The notes under the pieces: model-generated | Seen by the model: only the letters and a program-made list of their open reading frames with translations | Told to the model about the DNA's origin: nothing | Databases searched by the model: none | Source of the DNA: MAG-120531 sp963934855 | GTDB lineage: Bacteria > Bacteroidota > Bacteroidia > Flavobacteriales > Flavobacteriaceae | Assembly (NCBI GenBank): GCA_963934855.1 | Contig: CAWWAC010000011.1 | Location: forward strand, 1-51,738 | Direction of reading: 5' to 3' | Length of the DNA: 51,738 nt | Shown: one piece after another, positions 1 through 8,721 of the stretch | Numbering within the stretch: the first letter of the stretch is position 1 | Layout: each line of letters opens with the position of its first letter | Position numbers and translations under genes: made by a program

Positions 1-540
1 AAAAAAAGTAATAAAAGCAAATTAATGAGTTTTGATTCGGGCCCTTATATGGAATTAAATCCTTTAGCTCCCAGCAAGGCTGCTTTTTTATCTGCAGTCA
101 TGCCTGGATTGGGGCAAATTTACAATAAAAGTTATTTAAGAGTCCCTGTAGTATTTGCTGCTATTGGGACTAGTGCCTATGTATTTAAATTAAATGACAA
201 CTTATACAAGCGATATAGAGACGCATTTAAAAGCCGCAGGGCTGGCTTTATGAATGACGAATTTTATGACGTTAATGAAAGTGGAATTATACCTGGTAGC
301 CCAGATTTATCTGACAAAGCCCTTCAAGACGGCCAAGAACGATACCAAAGAGACAGAGATTTGTATTTAGTAGTGACTATTGGTTTGTATGCCTTAAATA
401 TTATTGACGCTAATGTACAAGCGCATCTTAAACAATTTAATGTGAATGATCAGTTAAGCATACAATACAAACCTTTTTTAGAAAGAGAAAAATTTTATGG
501 TAAGCCCTATTACGGAATGGCCATGATCATAACATATTAG
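1..540 (+). CDS. DUF5683 domain protein, 5'-partial
   Basis: Membrane-associated protein of unknown function in the DUF5683 family. The reading frame is open from base 1, so the gene probably begins upstream of the window. The ATG at 25 lies just before the conserved block NPLAPSKAAF and is likely internal, because family members usually begin with a signal peptide that is missing here. Visible hallmarks are the LGQIYN turn, a first hydrophobic segment (VVFAAIGTSAYVF), a second one (YLVVTIGLYALNIIDANV) and the HLKQFN motif typical of the family. It lies 2 bases before dapB and heads the dapB-lepB run. In flavobacteria this gene usually follows parAB, which would lie outside the window. The family call is strong; the function is unknown. 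Confidence 0.75.
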   Translation, partial: KKSNKSKLMSFDSGPYMELNPLAPSKAAFLSAVMPGLGQIYNKSYLRVPVVFAAIGTSAYVFKLNDNLYKRYRDAFKSRRAGFMNDEFYDVNESGIIPGSPDLSDKALQDGQERYQRDRDLYLVVTIGLYALNIIDANVQAHLKQFNVNDQLSIQYKPFLEREKFYGKPYYGMAMIITY

Positions 541-542
541 TC

Positions 543-1256
543 ATGAAAATAGCGCTATTGGGTTACGGAAAAATGGGCAAAATGATTGAGGAACTGGCTC
601 AAGAAAGAGGACACCATATTGTACTAAGACACAATGGAGGGTCTTTTATTAAAGATTTTATGGGTGCAGAAGTTGCTATTGACTTCTCAACTCCACAAAG
701 TGCTGTGCAGAATATTTGTTCGGCTTTTTTAAATGGAATTCCTGTGGTTAGTGGAACCACTGGATGGCTAGACCAGATGAGTGAAGTAGTATCATCCTGT
801 TTGAGTAATCACACTGCATTTATATATGCTTCTAATTTTAGTTTGGGTGTAAATTTGTTTTTTAACTTAAATAAAAAACTAGCTGCTATCATGGCGCCAC
901 ACGGATATAAAATATCTCTTGAAGAAATTCACCATACCCAAAAACTAGATGCCCCAAGTGGAACTGCTATTAGCTTAGCAGAGGATATTATGCCTTTTAC
1001 CCACTACAACGATTGGGCTTTAGAAGGAAATAAAACTAAAAGTGTAACAAACGCCCTAAGAATTAAGTCTAAAAGAGTAGGAAATACCCCAGGAACTCAT
1101 TCTGTTAGTTATAAAAGTGAGGAAGATTGTATAGAGATTATTCATACAGCTCTGAATAGAAAAGGATTTGCTATTGGAGCTATTGTGGCCGCAGAATGGA
1201 TTAAAAATAAAAAAGGCGTTTTTTCAATGTCTGATGTATTGGCTTTACACCCTTAA
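543..1256 (+). CDS. dapB: 4-hydroxy-tetrahydrodipicolinate reductase
   Basis: Cytoplasmic enzyme of the diaminopimelate/lysine pathway. It reduces hydroxy-tetrahydrodipicolinate with NAD(P)H and so supplies DAP for peptidoglycan and lysine. The N-terminus carries the dinucleotide-binding GYGKMG (residues 7-12). The DapB signature EIHHTQKLDAPSGTA is at 128-142, with the catalytic His pair at 130/131 and Lys134. SGTTG (70-74) lies in the cofactor domain. At 237 residues it is at the short end for the family, as is common in Bacteroidota. The start ATG is 2 bases after the DUF5683 stop, and lepB follows after 11 bases, so co-transcription is likely. Confidence 0.97.
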   Translation: MKIALLGYGKMGKMIEELAQERGHHIVLRHNGGSFIKDFMGAEVAIDFSTPQSAVQNICSAFLNGIPVVSGTTGWLDQMSEVVSSCLSNHTAFIYASNFSLGVNLFFNLNKKLAAIMAPHGYKISLEEIHHTQKLDAPSGTAISLAEDIMPFTHYNDWALEGNKTKSVTNALRIKSKRVGNTPGTHSVSYKSEEDCIEIIHTALNRKGFAIGAIVAAEWIKNKKGVFSMSDVLALHP

Positions 1257-1267
1257 AAAATTATAAA

Positions 1268-2965
1268 ATGAACAGTATTCAGTGGTTGTTATGTATTGGG
1301 GTCATCCAGGTGATTCACTTTTTAGGTACCTATAAGTTGTATATAGCCGCTGGGAGGAAAGCTTGGGAGGCTGCCATTCCAGTATATAATGCAGTTATTT
1401 TAATGAAAATTATTCACAGGCCGGCTTGGTGGGTGATCTTACTATTTATACCTGTAATTAATTTACTTATGTTTCCTGTGGTTTGGGTAGAAACTATTAG
1501 AAGTTTTGGGAAAAACAGCTTATTAGACTCTTGGCTTGTGGTCTTAAGTCTTGGTTTTTACATATTTTATATTAACTATAGCGCTCCACTCCAATACATT
1601 AATGACAGAGACCTAAACCCTGGTACAGCAACAGGAGAGTGGGTAAGCTCCATTGTATTTGCTGTGGTGGCTGCTAGTTTGGTACATGCATATTTTATTC
1701 AACCTTTTGTAATCCCTACCGGATCTTTAGAAAAAACCCTACTTATAGGTGATTTTTTGCTTGTAAGTAAGTTTCACTATGGAGCCAGAGTTCCTATGAC
1801 TCCGCTTGCGGCACCCATGGTGCACGATACTTTACCCATTTTAGGAATTCCCTCCTATATTAAAAAACCTCAGCTCCCTTACTTTAGAATTCCGGGTTTT
1901 CAAAAAATAAAAAGAAATGATATTGTAGTTTTTAGCTGGCCAACAGACACCGTTAGGTTTTTTAGAGATAATTCTAAATTACACTTTAAAAAGCCTATTG
2001 ATAAAAAATCTAACTATGTAAAAAGATGTGTAGGTGTTCCTGGAGATGCACTGAGTATTGTGGACGGTTATGTGTATATAGACGGAAAACAAACCCAACT
2101 TCCCAACCGTGCTAAAACACAATACAACCATACTATTTACGCTCAAAAGGGGGTGTCATCTAGAACTTTATTGGAGGTAGGAATTAATGAATTTAGCAGG
2201 AAGTATTCTGCTGAAGCCCTAACACAAACACAGGCCATTGCACTGCAAGAAAATGGAATTCAGATTTACAATAACCCACAAGGTGGCTATCTAATATATA
2301 CTAAAAGTTCAGGAATAGCTCCCGAGCTAATAGCTTCTCAACGCCTTGCGCTCAGTGAAATTATTGATAGAGAAAGAATGGCAACTTTCACAGACGCAGT
2401 AGCCAAAACTTTAGCTGCTAAGCCAGAAATTGACTCTATTGCAAAATCATTAGACACCAAAGGATTTTATGAAGCTAGTGTTTTTCCTCATGACCCTTCC
2501 TTTGCATGGAATAAGGACCAATATGGGTCTATTTATATCCCTGCCAAAGGAGATATAATTGAATTAAACATTAAAAATTTATCTATTTATAAGGAAATTA
2601 TTGAAAATTATGAAGGCAATAGCCTGTCTGTGAACGGCAATGAAATTTTAATTAATTCAATTCCAACTAGTCAATATACTTTTAATCAAGATTACTATTG
2701 GATGATGGGAGATAACAGGCACAACTCTGAAGATTCTAGATACTGGGGGTTTGTGCCTGAAGATCACATTGTTGGGAAGCCTATTTTTATTTGGATGAGT
2801 ATTGACGGTATTAATGACGGTATTAAAAATTGGAAAATTAGATGGGATAGGGTATTCACCACCGTGAGTGGAGAAGGAACCCCGCAATCATATTTTAAGT
2901 GGTTTTTAGGCGTTTTAGTGCTTTGGTTTGGAATAGATTATTTTAGAAAAAGGAAAAAAGCATAA
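1268..2965 (+). CDS. lepB: Signal peptidase I (large Bacteroidota type)
   Basis: Membrane serine protease that removes signal peptides from Sec-exported proteins. At 565 residues it is about twice the length of E. coli-type or Gram-positive LepB proteins. The N-terminus is strongly hydrophobic (roughly residues 5-25, 52-75, 88-105), followed by a transmembrane segment at about 126-144. The catalytic serine is in PTGSLEKTL (Ser153). The general-base lysine is in YVKRCVGVPGD (Lys252). The C-terminal box GDNRHNSEDSRYWG is intact. About 200 residues are inserted between the Lys box and the C-terminal box, which is seen in Bacteroidota homologues. It sits between dapB and a WbqC-like gene, with only 2 bases separating it from the latter. 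Confidence 0.96.
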   Translation: MNSIQWLLCIGVIQVIHFLGTYKLYIAAGRKAWEAAIPVYNAVILMKIIHRPAWWVILLFIPVINLLMFPVVWVETIRSFGKNSLLDSWLVVLSLGFYIFYINYSAPLQYINDRDLNPGTATGEWVSSIVFAVVAASLVHAYFIQPFVIPTGSLEKTLLIGDFLLVSKFHYGARVPMTPLAAPMVHDTLPILGIPSYIKKPQLPYFRIPGFQKIKRNDIVVFSWPTDTVRFFRDNSKLHFKKPIDKKSNYVKRCVGVPGDALSIVDGYVYIDGKQTQLPNRAKTQYNHTIYAQKGVSSRTLLEVGINEFSRKYSAEALTQTQAIALQENGIQIYNNPQGGYLIYTKSSGIAPELIASQRLALSEIIDRERMATFTDAVAKTLAAKPEIDSIAKSLDTKGFYEASVFPHDPSFAWNKDQYGSIYIPAKGDIIELNIKNLSIYKEIIENYEGNSLSVNGNEILINSIPTSQYTFNQDYYWMMGDNRHNSEDSRYWGFVPEDHIVGKPIFIWMSIDGINDGIKNWKIRWDRVFTTVSGEGTPQSYFKWFLGVLVLWFGIDYFRKRKKA

Positions 2966-2967
2966 AT

Positions 2968-3594
2968 ATGCCTTTAAAAAAAACTTTGTTGTTTCCTAGT
3001 TATTTCCCTACTATAGCCTCCTTTTCTGCTATTTTACAATATGAGGTAAATTGGGAAATATTTGGAAACTATCAAAAACAAAGCCTCAGAAATAGAGCCA
3101 ATATTACAAATGATAGAGGTTTACACAGCCTTAGTGTTCCTGTTATTGGAAAAGGGAATGGCAAAGATCGTTTGCCCTACATTGAAGTGCTCATAGATAA
3201 CTCTCAGCCCTGGCAGCGCACACACTGGAGAACCTTGCAAACAGCGTATAGGACCTCTCCGTTTTTTGAATTCTACGAGCATGCTTTGGAGCCTCTTTTT
3301 ACAAAAACCTATACTCATTTATTACCCTTTAACTTGTTGACTACTCAGACACTTTGTGAATGCTTACAAGTTACATTCCCAGAGGGCCTAACAAGTGTTT
3401 ATGAAAAAAAGCCTTTAAATTGTAAAGATCACAGGGAGCTCATTTCTCCAAAACCTCCTGTGAGTTTCAAATTAAAAGCCTACAACCAGGTTTTTATTGA
3501 GAAGCACGGGTTTATTGCTCATTTAAGTGTTTTAGACCTTCTCTTTAATGAGGGGCCACAAGCAGTAAATCTGCTTAAACAAGCAAAAATATAA
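2968..3594 (+). CDS. WbqC-like family protein
   Basis: A 208-residue soluble protein of the WbqC-like family. The recognisable block begins LLFPSYFPTIASF and continues through NYQKQSLRNRA and a WQRTHWRTL motif typical of the family. Members are sometimes linked to surface-polysaccharide clusters, but the biochemical role is not established, and nothing in the neighbourhood here is a glycan cluster. The ATG lies 2 bases after the lepB stop, and the stop is 1 base before the DUF6122 start, so translation is probably coupled. No signal peptide or membrane segment is visible. Confidence 0.85.
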   Translation: MPLKKTLLFPSYFPTIASFSAILQYEVNWEIFGNYQKQSLRNRANITNDRGLHSLSVPVIGKGNGKDRLPYIEVLIDNSQPWQRTHWRTLQTAYRTSPFFEFYEHALEPLFTKTYTHLLPFNLLTTQTLCECLQVTFPEGLTSVYEKKPLNCKDHRELISPKPPVSFKLKAYNQVFIEKHGFIAHLSVLDLLFNEGPQAVNLLKQAKI

Positions 3595-3595
3595 T

Positions 3596-3901
3596 ATGAT
3601 ATCTTTTTTTATCCATTACGGAACTCATTTTATAGTCCCTATTGGAGTGGCATACTGGGGATACCCTGAAAAATTTAAATGGTCGCTGTTTGTTTTATGG
3701 GCTGCTATTTTAATAGATATAGACCATTTATGGGCTAATCCTATTTTTGACCCTGACCGCTGCAGTATTTTGTTTCACCCTTTACACAGTATTTGGGCTA
3801 TTATTGGATATATTTTACTCTTAGCACCAAGAAAAACCCGTATTTATGGAATTGCTCTGTGCTTGCATATGGTAGCAGATAGTTTGGACTGCTTATTCTA
3901 A
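3596..3901 (+). CDS. DUF6122 family small membrane protein
   Basis: A 101-residue, highly hydrophobic protein with three or four predicted membrane segments. The family pattern is clear: HYGTHFIVPI at the N-terminus, IDIDHLWANPIFDP in the middle and a C-terminal HMVADSLDC. Its repeated His and Asp residues (HY, DIDHLW, FHPLHS, HMVADSLD) recall the metal-site pattern of membrane metal-dependent hydrolases of the YdjM/LexA-regulated type; that resemblance is inference only. It is the last gene of the forward run. Its stop codon overlaps the 3' end of the convergent EEP gene by 9 bases. Confidence 0.8.
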   Translation: MISFFIHYGTHFIVPIGVAYWGYPEKFKWSLFVLWAAILIDIDHLWANPIFDPDRCSILFHPLHSIWAIIGYILLLAPRKTRIYGIALCLHMVADSLDCLF

Positions 3902-4912
3902 ATTAAATACAGCCATTACTGGGTAGTGATCTGAGAGGGTGACCGCATAATTCTTGTGATAGAGAATGTTAAAGGCCGGATCTGAGAGTATAAAGTCTAT
4001 TCTCATTGGAAAGTATTTAAAAACAAAAGTCTTTCCATAACCTGAGCCCGCTTGTGTAAAACTATCATTAAAATCACCTTTTACTCGGTGATAAACACTA
4101 GAAAACTGATTGGTATTAAAGTCTCCACATAAAATAACTTGGTAAGGACTCTCGCTTTTATGAGCCGCTATGAGTTCTGCCTGCTCTTGCTGCTTTGTAA
4201 ATGAAACTTTAAGTCTTTTATAAAGTCTTTCTCTTTTTTCAGAGCTTAAACTAGCTACCTCTGGCTTTATTCTAAGAGATTGAAAATGAACATTATATAT
4301 TCTAATAAAGCGCTTTCCGGTATTTATATCTGCATAAATAGCTGTATTAGTACTATTGGGAAAAGGAATAATTCCCTTACTTACTATTGGATATTTTGAG
4401 AAAATAGCTTGGACGGCTTGCTTAGAATTGTCATAGGCACTAATGTAAGAATAAGGATACTTATTAAAAGCGCTTTTTTTAGAAACGTCAAACTCCTGAA
4501 AACAAACCACAGAAGGTTCGTTTTTATTGACAAAGGAAATAATTTGATTGGCAATGGTAGGGTCTTCACTCCAATTATATTTATTAAAAAGCCTAGTATT
4601 AAAGCTCATCACGCTAATTCCCTCAGAGCCTTGATAAGGCCTTTCTGCTCTAAATTGAAAAAAAGAACCTATAAAAAAATACGCGACAATAAGAGTGATT
4701 AAAGAAAGTGAAAAAAACTTTTTAAAGCAAAAACCCCAATACGCTAAAAAAAGAAGGTTAGTTAGCACCATAAAAGGCACTAATAAACTAAAAATTGAAA
4801 GAGATGGCATAATAGCTACTGATATATAAGGTACCAGACATGCAAATAATAATAATGCCGCTACTATTACATTTATAAATAACAAAAAAATATTTATAAT
4901 TTTTTTAAACAT
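3893..4912 (-). CDS. Membrane-anchored endonuclease/exonuclease/phosphatase (EEP) family protein
   Basis: A 339-residue protein with three N-terminal membrane segments (about residues 8-30, 36-60, 66-86), then an EEP-superfamily domain from about residue 98. Active-site motifs of this metal-dependent phosphodiesterase fold are all present: SFNTR (Asn105), CFQEF (Glu140), YNVHF (His209), CGDFNTN (263-269), RIDFIL (304-309) and SDHYP (327-331). The substrate could be DNA, RNA, a phospholipid or a nucleotide; sequence alone does not decide. The catalytic domain would face the cytoplasm or periplasm depending on topology. It is 6 bases downstream of a rhomboid gene and is the last gene of a minus-strand run that includes mutL. 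Confidence 0.88.
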   Translation of the reverse strand: MFKKIINIFLLFINVIVAALLLFACLVPYISVAIMPSLSIFSLLVPFMVLTNLLFLAYWGFCFKKFFSLSLITLIVAYFFIGSFFQFRAERPYQGSEGISVMSFNTRLFNKYNWSEDPTIANQIISFVNKNEPSVVCFQEFDVSKKSAFNKYPYSYISAYDNSKQAVQAIFSKYPIVSKGIIPFPNSTNTAIYADINTGKRFIRIYNVHFQSLRIKPEVASLSSEKRERLYKRLKVSFTKQQEQAELIAAHKSESPYQVILCGDFNTNQFSSVYHRVKGDFNDSFTQAGSGYGKTFVFKYFPMRIDFILSDPAFNILYHKNYAVTLSDHYPVMAVFNLE

Positions 4913-4918
4913 GATTGA

Positions 4919-5791
4919 TTAGGACTTACCTGATTTAAATAAATAGTCCTTTTCTTCTTTGCTTAAAGAATCATATCCAGAGTGGCTTATTTTATCCAAA
5001 ATAGTATCAATTTTTTTCTGGCGTTCTCTATTCTGGTAAGCCTGAGTGTTTGGGGCCTCTGAGTTTGAATTCTTCTTAGCCCTATAAGCGGTTCTAAGCG
5101 GTTTACTCTTAAAACTCAATGTCCTTACCAATACATTCCAGTATGTTTCAAATCCAATTCCAATATCAGTACCTTCTTTAAGTTTTCTAGCGTAGATAAA
5201 ACCTAATAAGCCACCTCCTATATGAGCCAAGTGCCCACCTGCATTTCCATTTGGAATTTGTATAAGGTCTGTCAAAATAAAAAAAACACCCAACTGCCAC
5301 AGTTTTACATTAAAGAAAAAAACACGTACTTCCTGATAAGGCATATAAGCACAAATAAATATAAAGATGGCGGTTACTCCGGCAGAAGCACCTACCAAGT
5401 TAGATCCATTCCCGCTAAAAACTGGAAAAACTGTATAGCTCAATAAAAAAATAAGTCCTCCTACTATAAGACCTAAGAAAAACACATTGTAAAATCTCTG
5501 GCTAGAAAAAAGATTTAAAAAAAATTGTCCTCCAAAATAAAGCATCACCATATTCCAAAATAAATGTGAAAGGCTAGCGTGAAAAAAAGCATAGGAGATA
5601 AGGGTCCATGGTTTAAATATAAATGAATTAAAACTGCCTGGAAGAGAAAACCATTCTAAAAACCCTCCCTCAGAAAAACTGAATAAAAAGGGCAACAGTG
5701 TTTGCGTCAAATACGCTCCTAAGCAAACCATGATCATACGTTCATGTGCCCCTCTTTGTGACCACCACAATGAAATATTTATATTATTCAT
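4919..5791 (-). CDS. Rhomboid family intramembrane serine protease (second copy)
   Basis: Polytopic membrane protease of the rhomboid family, 290 residues when started at the ATG at 5791. That start is 1 base after the stop of the preceding rhomboid gene. A longer open frame to 5899 exists but overlaps that gene by over 100 bases, and its extra N-terminus looks unlike the family. The catalytic serine lies in VGASAG (Ser136) and the catalytic histidine in HLAHIGG (His190). SLSHLFWNMVMLYFGG is the conserved oxyanion/TM2 region. The hydrophilic C-terminal tail of about 90 residues is rich in Lys, Arg and Glu. The substrate is unknown. It is adjacent to and divergent in sequence from the other copy, so this is an old tandem pair. 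Confidence 0.92.
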   Translation of the reverse strand: MNNINISLWWSQRGAHERMIMVCLGAYLTQTLLPFLFSFSEGGFLEWFSLPGSFNSFIFKPWTLISYAFFHASLSHLFWNMVMLYFGGQFFLNLFSSQRFYNVFFLGLIVGGLIFLLSYTVFPVFSGNGSNLVGASAGVTAIFIFICAYMPYQEVRVFFFNVKLWQLGVFFILTDLIQIPNGNAGGHLAHIGGGLLGFIYARKLKEGTDIGIGFETYWNVLVRTLSFKSKPLRTAYRAKKNSNSEAPNTQAYQNRERQKKIDTILDKISHSGYDSLSKEEKDYLFKSGKS

Positions 5792-5792
5792 A

Positions 5793-6536
5793 TCAATTCC
5801 ATCTTTGATTGTTAGTCTGCTTTTTTTTCCAATACCACGCCATAATAAAGCCAAATAACGCGCCTCCAACATGAGCAAAATGCGCAATTCCTGCTCCAAA
5901 CAAACTATAACCAGTCACTCCTGAAAAAAGATCTAAACCTATAAGAGCTGGAATAAAATACTTAGCTTTAATAGGCACTGGAACAAACATTAAAAAAAGT
6001 TCGCTGTTGGGAAAAGCTATTCCAAAAGCCACTAAAACACCATAAATAGCACCAGAGGCACCCACCGCAGGAGTACTAAAAGAAGAAATCATATTATCTA
6101 TGGTAGTCTTAGATGCAAATTCATACCAGACAGGATTGTATTTTCCCTGTGTAAGAAGCTCCATAATTACATTTTTATCAATTCCAGAAGACTCCAATGC
6201 ACTTATTCCTTGGTTTAAGTATAGATAATTCACACTTGTATGTATGAGGGTGGCGCCCAATCCTGCAGAAATATAAAAAAATAAAAATTTTTTCTTTCCC
6301 CAACTATTTTCTAGTGGAGAACCAAAGGCCCAAAGAGCGTACATATTAAAAAATATATGCATAAAGCCCCCATGCATAAACATATGGCTTATAATTTGCC
6401 AAAGTGAAAAATTTTCATTTTCTGGAAACCAAAGTGAAAATAATTGATACATGACATCTCCATAGATTTGGGTAGCCAAGAAAAAAATTACGTTAATAAT
6501 TATTAGATGTTTTACGGTATCACTAATACGGCCCAT
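5793..6536 (-). CDS. Rhomboid family intramembrane serine protease (first copy)
   Basis: A 247-residue intramembrane serine protease. The catalytic dyad is visible as Ser161 in GASGA and His222 in AHFAHVGG. The TM2 motif HGGFMHIFFNMYALW supplies the conserved His60 and Asn64. The loop between TM2 and the GASGA helix is unusually long, with a polar stretch at about residues 108-150. The ATG overlaps the mutL stop by one base (TAATG), so translation is probably coupled to mutL. The second rhomboid follows directly. Family and activity are well supported; the substrate is unknown. Confidence 0.94.
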   Translation of the reverse strand: MGRISDTVKHLIIINVIFFLATQIYGDVMYQLFSLWFPENENFSLWQIISHMFMHGGFMHIFFNMYALWAFGSPLENSWGKKKFLFFYISAGLGATLIHTSVNYLYLNQGISALESSGIDKNVIMELLTQGKYNPVWYEFASKTTIDNMISSFSTPAVGASGAIYGVLVAFGIAFPNSELFLMFVPVPIKAKYFIPALIGLDLFSGVTGYSLFGAGIAHFAHVGGALFGFIMAWYWKKKQTNNQRWN

Positions 6537-8410
6537 TATAAAAATTTTAAATCTAGATCTGTCTGCCGAAGGATATTAAAAATAGTTTTTCCAAACGGAG
6601 AAACCAGTGAATCCTTACAAGCAAAAAGCAAATTAATTATATTTTGTTGTTCGGCATAAGACAAGTAATCTCCTGTCTTTATACCCATTGTTTTAGCCAA
6701 GGCCTTAGCCAAAATATCTGTCTGTGAAAAATGATTGCCTAAAAGATCATTTTGGTAGCTATTAATAAAATCTATAAGTATTGTTTCTATATTATCTGCT
6801 ATAATTGCAACAGGAATTCCAGTGATAGAAACAGATTCTTTGTCTATAACACTCATATTAAAGCCCAAGGGCTCTAAAGAGGGTATTAATTCTTCTATCA
6901 ACAAAACTTCAGGCTTGGTGAAATAAATAATTTTAGGAAATAATAATTGCTGACTTCCTGCCTTTTTATATGTAAAATTAACAAGAAACTCTTCATATAA
7001 AATTCGTTGGTGTGCTCTAGATTGGTGTATGAGGAGCAATCCAGATTTAGTAGGTGTCACAATATATTTTTTAGCCAACTGAAAACAGCTTCCAGAGGCG
7101 GTATCAGAAACATCAGATGTAAAAAGAGCTTCTTGACTGCCCTGCTGTTCGTAAAAAATAGCATTTGGCTCTTCTGCTGGATCTAAATCTGTTTCATATG
7201 TGCTCTCTAGAAAACCGGAGTAAAGAGATTCCCAGCTAGGAGTAATTCTTTTAAAGACAGCCGAGTTTTTAAAAGAACCATCCTTAATTGAAAGAGACTC
7301 GTTTTCAAAAGGATTAAAAGAAGCGTCTACAGAAATTTGAGGGGGAACTGCCTGTTTTTTTGTATACTGATAAGGATGATCTAGGTTTGGATCTCTTTCA
7401 AAGTCCAAGATAGGAGCTATGTTAAATTGTCCTAATGCATGTTTAATAGACGCTCTTAAAATAGCAAATAAGGTGTGTTCATCCTCAAACTTAATTTCAG
7501 TTTTTGTGGGATGAATATTAATATCTATCGAAGCTGTTGGTACTGACATTTTAATAAAATAACCAGGGTGTATTCCATTAGCAATTAAACCATCAAAAGC
7601 ATTTACTACTGCAAAATGTAAAGAACTACTTTTAATAAAACGTTTGTTTACAAAAAAGAACTGGTTGCCTTTGCTCTTTTTAGCGGCTTCTGGTCTTAAT
7701 ATATAACCAGAAATTTTTAATTGAGGTGTTTCCTCATTAACAGGCACTAGTTTGTCTTGTATCTTCTTACCAAAAATTTGAACAATTCTTTGATTAAAAC
7801 TTCCTGTTGGAAGAACAAAAAAGGGGTCTCCGTCTGCGTAAAAAGAAAAACTAATTTCTGGATGTGCTAATGCCAAACGGTGAAACTCATCTGTTATATG
7901 ACGCTGTTCTATTTGCTTAGATTTAAGGAAATTCCTCCTTGCTGGAATATTAAAAAACAGATTATTTACAGTAAAGCTGGAACCTTTTAAAGCTACTAAC
8001 TGATTTGTTTCTTGAATATTGCCAGCAGAAATTTTAATTTCTGTACCCAATTCATCCTCTGAGGTCTTTGTTTTTAAAACTACCTGAGCAATTGCTGCAA
8101 TTGAAGCCAAAGCCTCACCTCTAAAACCCTTAGTACTTAAATTAAATAAGTCTTCTGCCAAAATTAATTTAGAAGTAGCATGCCTTTCAAAACAAAGCAA
8201 TGCGTCTTGCAAAGACATTCCATAACCGTTATCTATGACCTGTACCTGGATTTTTCCTCCTTCTTTAATATGAAGTGAAATTTCTGTTGCTCCGGCATCT
8301 ACCGCGTTTTCTAACAACTCTTTTACTAAAGAAGCAGGGCGTTGCACCACCTCTCCGGCAGCAATCTGATTGGCTACATGAGCCTCTAGGCGTTTAATTT
8401 TTTGGGTCAT
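6536..8410 (-). CDS. mutL: DNA mismatch repair protein MutL
   Basis: Mismatch-repair mediator that couples MutS recognition to strand removal. The GHKL ATPase domain occupies about residues 1-330. Its ATP-site motifs are KELLENAVDAGA (30-41), VIDNGYGM (58-65), TKGFRGEAL (93-101) and IPARRNFLKS (155-164). The C-terminal dimerisation domain begins near 440. The motif usually read as D-Q-H-(R/A)-A-H in this domain appears here as IHQSRAHQR (461-469), so the metal-binding Asp is replaced; endonuclease activity is therefore doubtful. At 624 residues the length is normal. Its stop overlaps the rhomboid start and its start overlaps the stop of the small upstream gene, each by one base. Confidence 0.96.
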   Translation of the reverse strand: MTQKIKRLEAHVANQIAAGEVVQRPASLVKELLENAVDAGATEISLHIKEGGKIQVQVIDNGYGMSLQDALLCFERHATSKLILAEDLFNLSTKGFRGEALASIAAIAQVVLKTKTSEDELGTEIKISAGNIQETNQLVALKGSSFTVNNLFFNIPARRNFLKSKQIEQRHITDEFHRLALAHPEISFSFYADGDPFFVLPTGSFNQRIVQIFGKKIQDKLVPVNEETPQLKISGYILRPEAAKKSKGNQFFFVNKRFIKSSSLHFAVVNAFDGLIANGIHPGYFIKMSVPTASIDINIHPTKTEIKFEDEHTLFAILRASIKHALGQFNIAPILDFERDPNLDHPYQYTKKQAVPPQISVDASFNPFENESLSIKDGSFKNSAVFKRITPSWESLYSGFLESTYETDLDPAEEPNAIFYEQQGSQEALFTSDVSDTASGSCFQLAKKYIVTPTKSGLLLIHQSRAHQRILYEEFLVNFTYKKAGSQQLLFPKIIYFTKPEVLLIEELIPSLEPLGFNMSVIDKESVSITGIPVAIIADNIETILIDFINSYQNDLLGNHFSQTDILAKALAKTMGIKTGDYLSYAEQQNIINLLFACKDSLVSPFGKTIFNILRQTDLDLKFL

Positions 8411-8706
8411 TATAACAAGATATCTAAAGCACCCAACTTACCAGCGGTATAAAAGAAAAGCAACAAGAAAACAAAGATAACTACCAACCTTATACGTCTA
8501 TTTTTTTCCATAGTCTGGCTTTTAACGCTTCGCCAGTCTTCTCTAAAAGACTTTGCACCGTGGGTTCTAAATAAACTCTGATCTGAAGATTTTGCCTCTT
8601 TTTCTCTTTTGAGCTGCTCAATACGTTCTTTTCTCTCACTGTAATAGCGAGGGTTGTATCCGTATGATTTATTCCTTGGTAGTTTGAATAGTGTTGGTAA
8701 TCTCAT
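8410..8706 (-). CDS. Small conserved membrane protein (often mislabelled riboflavin synthase subunit beta)
   Basis: A 98-residue protein with an N-terminal conserved block MRLPTLFKLPRNKSY, a basic coiled middle (ERIEQLKREKEAK) and one C-terminal membrane segment of about 20 residues (LVVIFVFLLLFFYTAGKLG). The ATG at 8706 is preferred because the only longer start is a TTG six codons upstream. Homologues between ribH and mutL in flavobacteria are often labelled riboflavin synthase subunit beta. Nothing in this sequence resembles lumazine or riboflavin synthase, so that label looks like a positional carry-over. It probably shares a transcript with mutL, whose ATG overlaps its stop. The function is unknown. 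Confidence 0.85.
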   Translation of the reverse strand: MRLPTLFKLPRNKSYGYNPRYYSERKERIEQLKREKEAKSSDQSLFRTHGAKSFREDWRSVKSQTMEKNRRIRLVVIFVFLLLFFYTAGKLGALDILL

Positions 8707-8721
8707 AGGCTGTGATTCACT

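Noticed and set aside
5792..5899. N-terminal extension of the second rhomboid, from a longer frame to 5899.
   Set aside because: It overlaps the first rhomboid by more than 100 bases and its sequence is unlike rhomboid N-termini; the ATG at 5791 abuts the previous stop.
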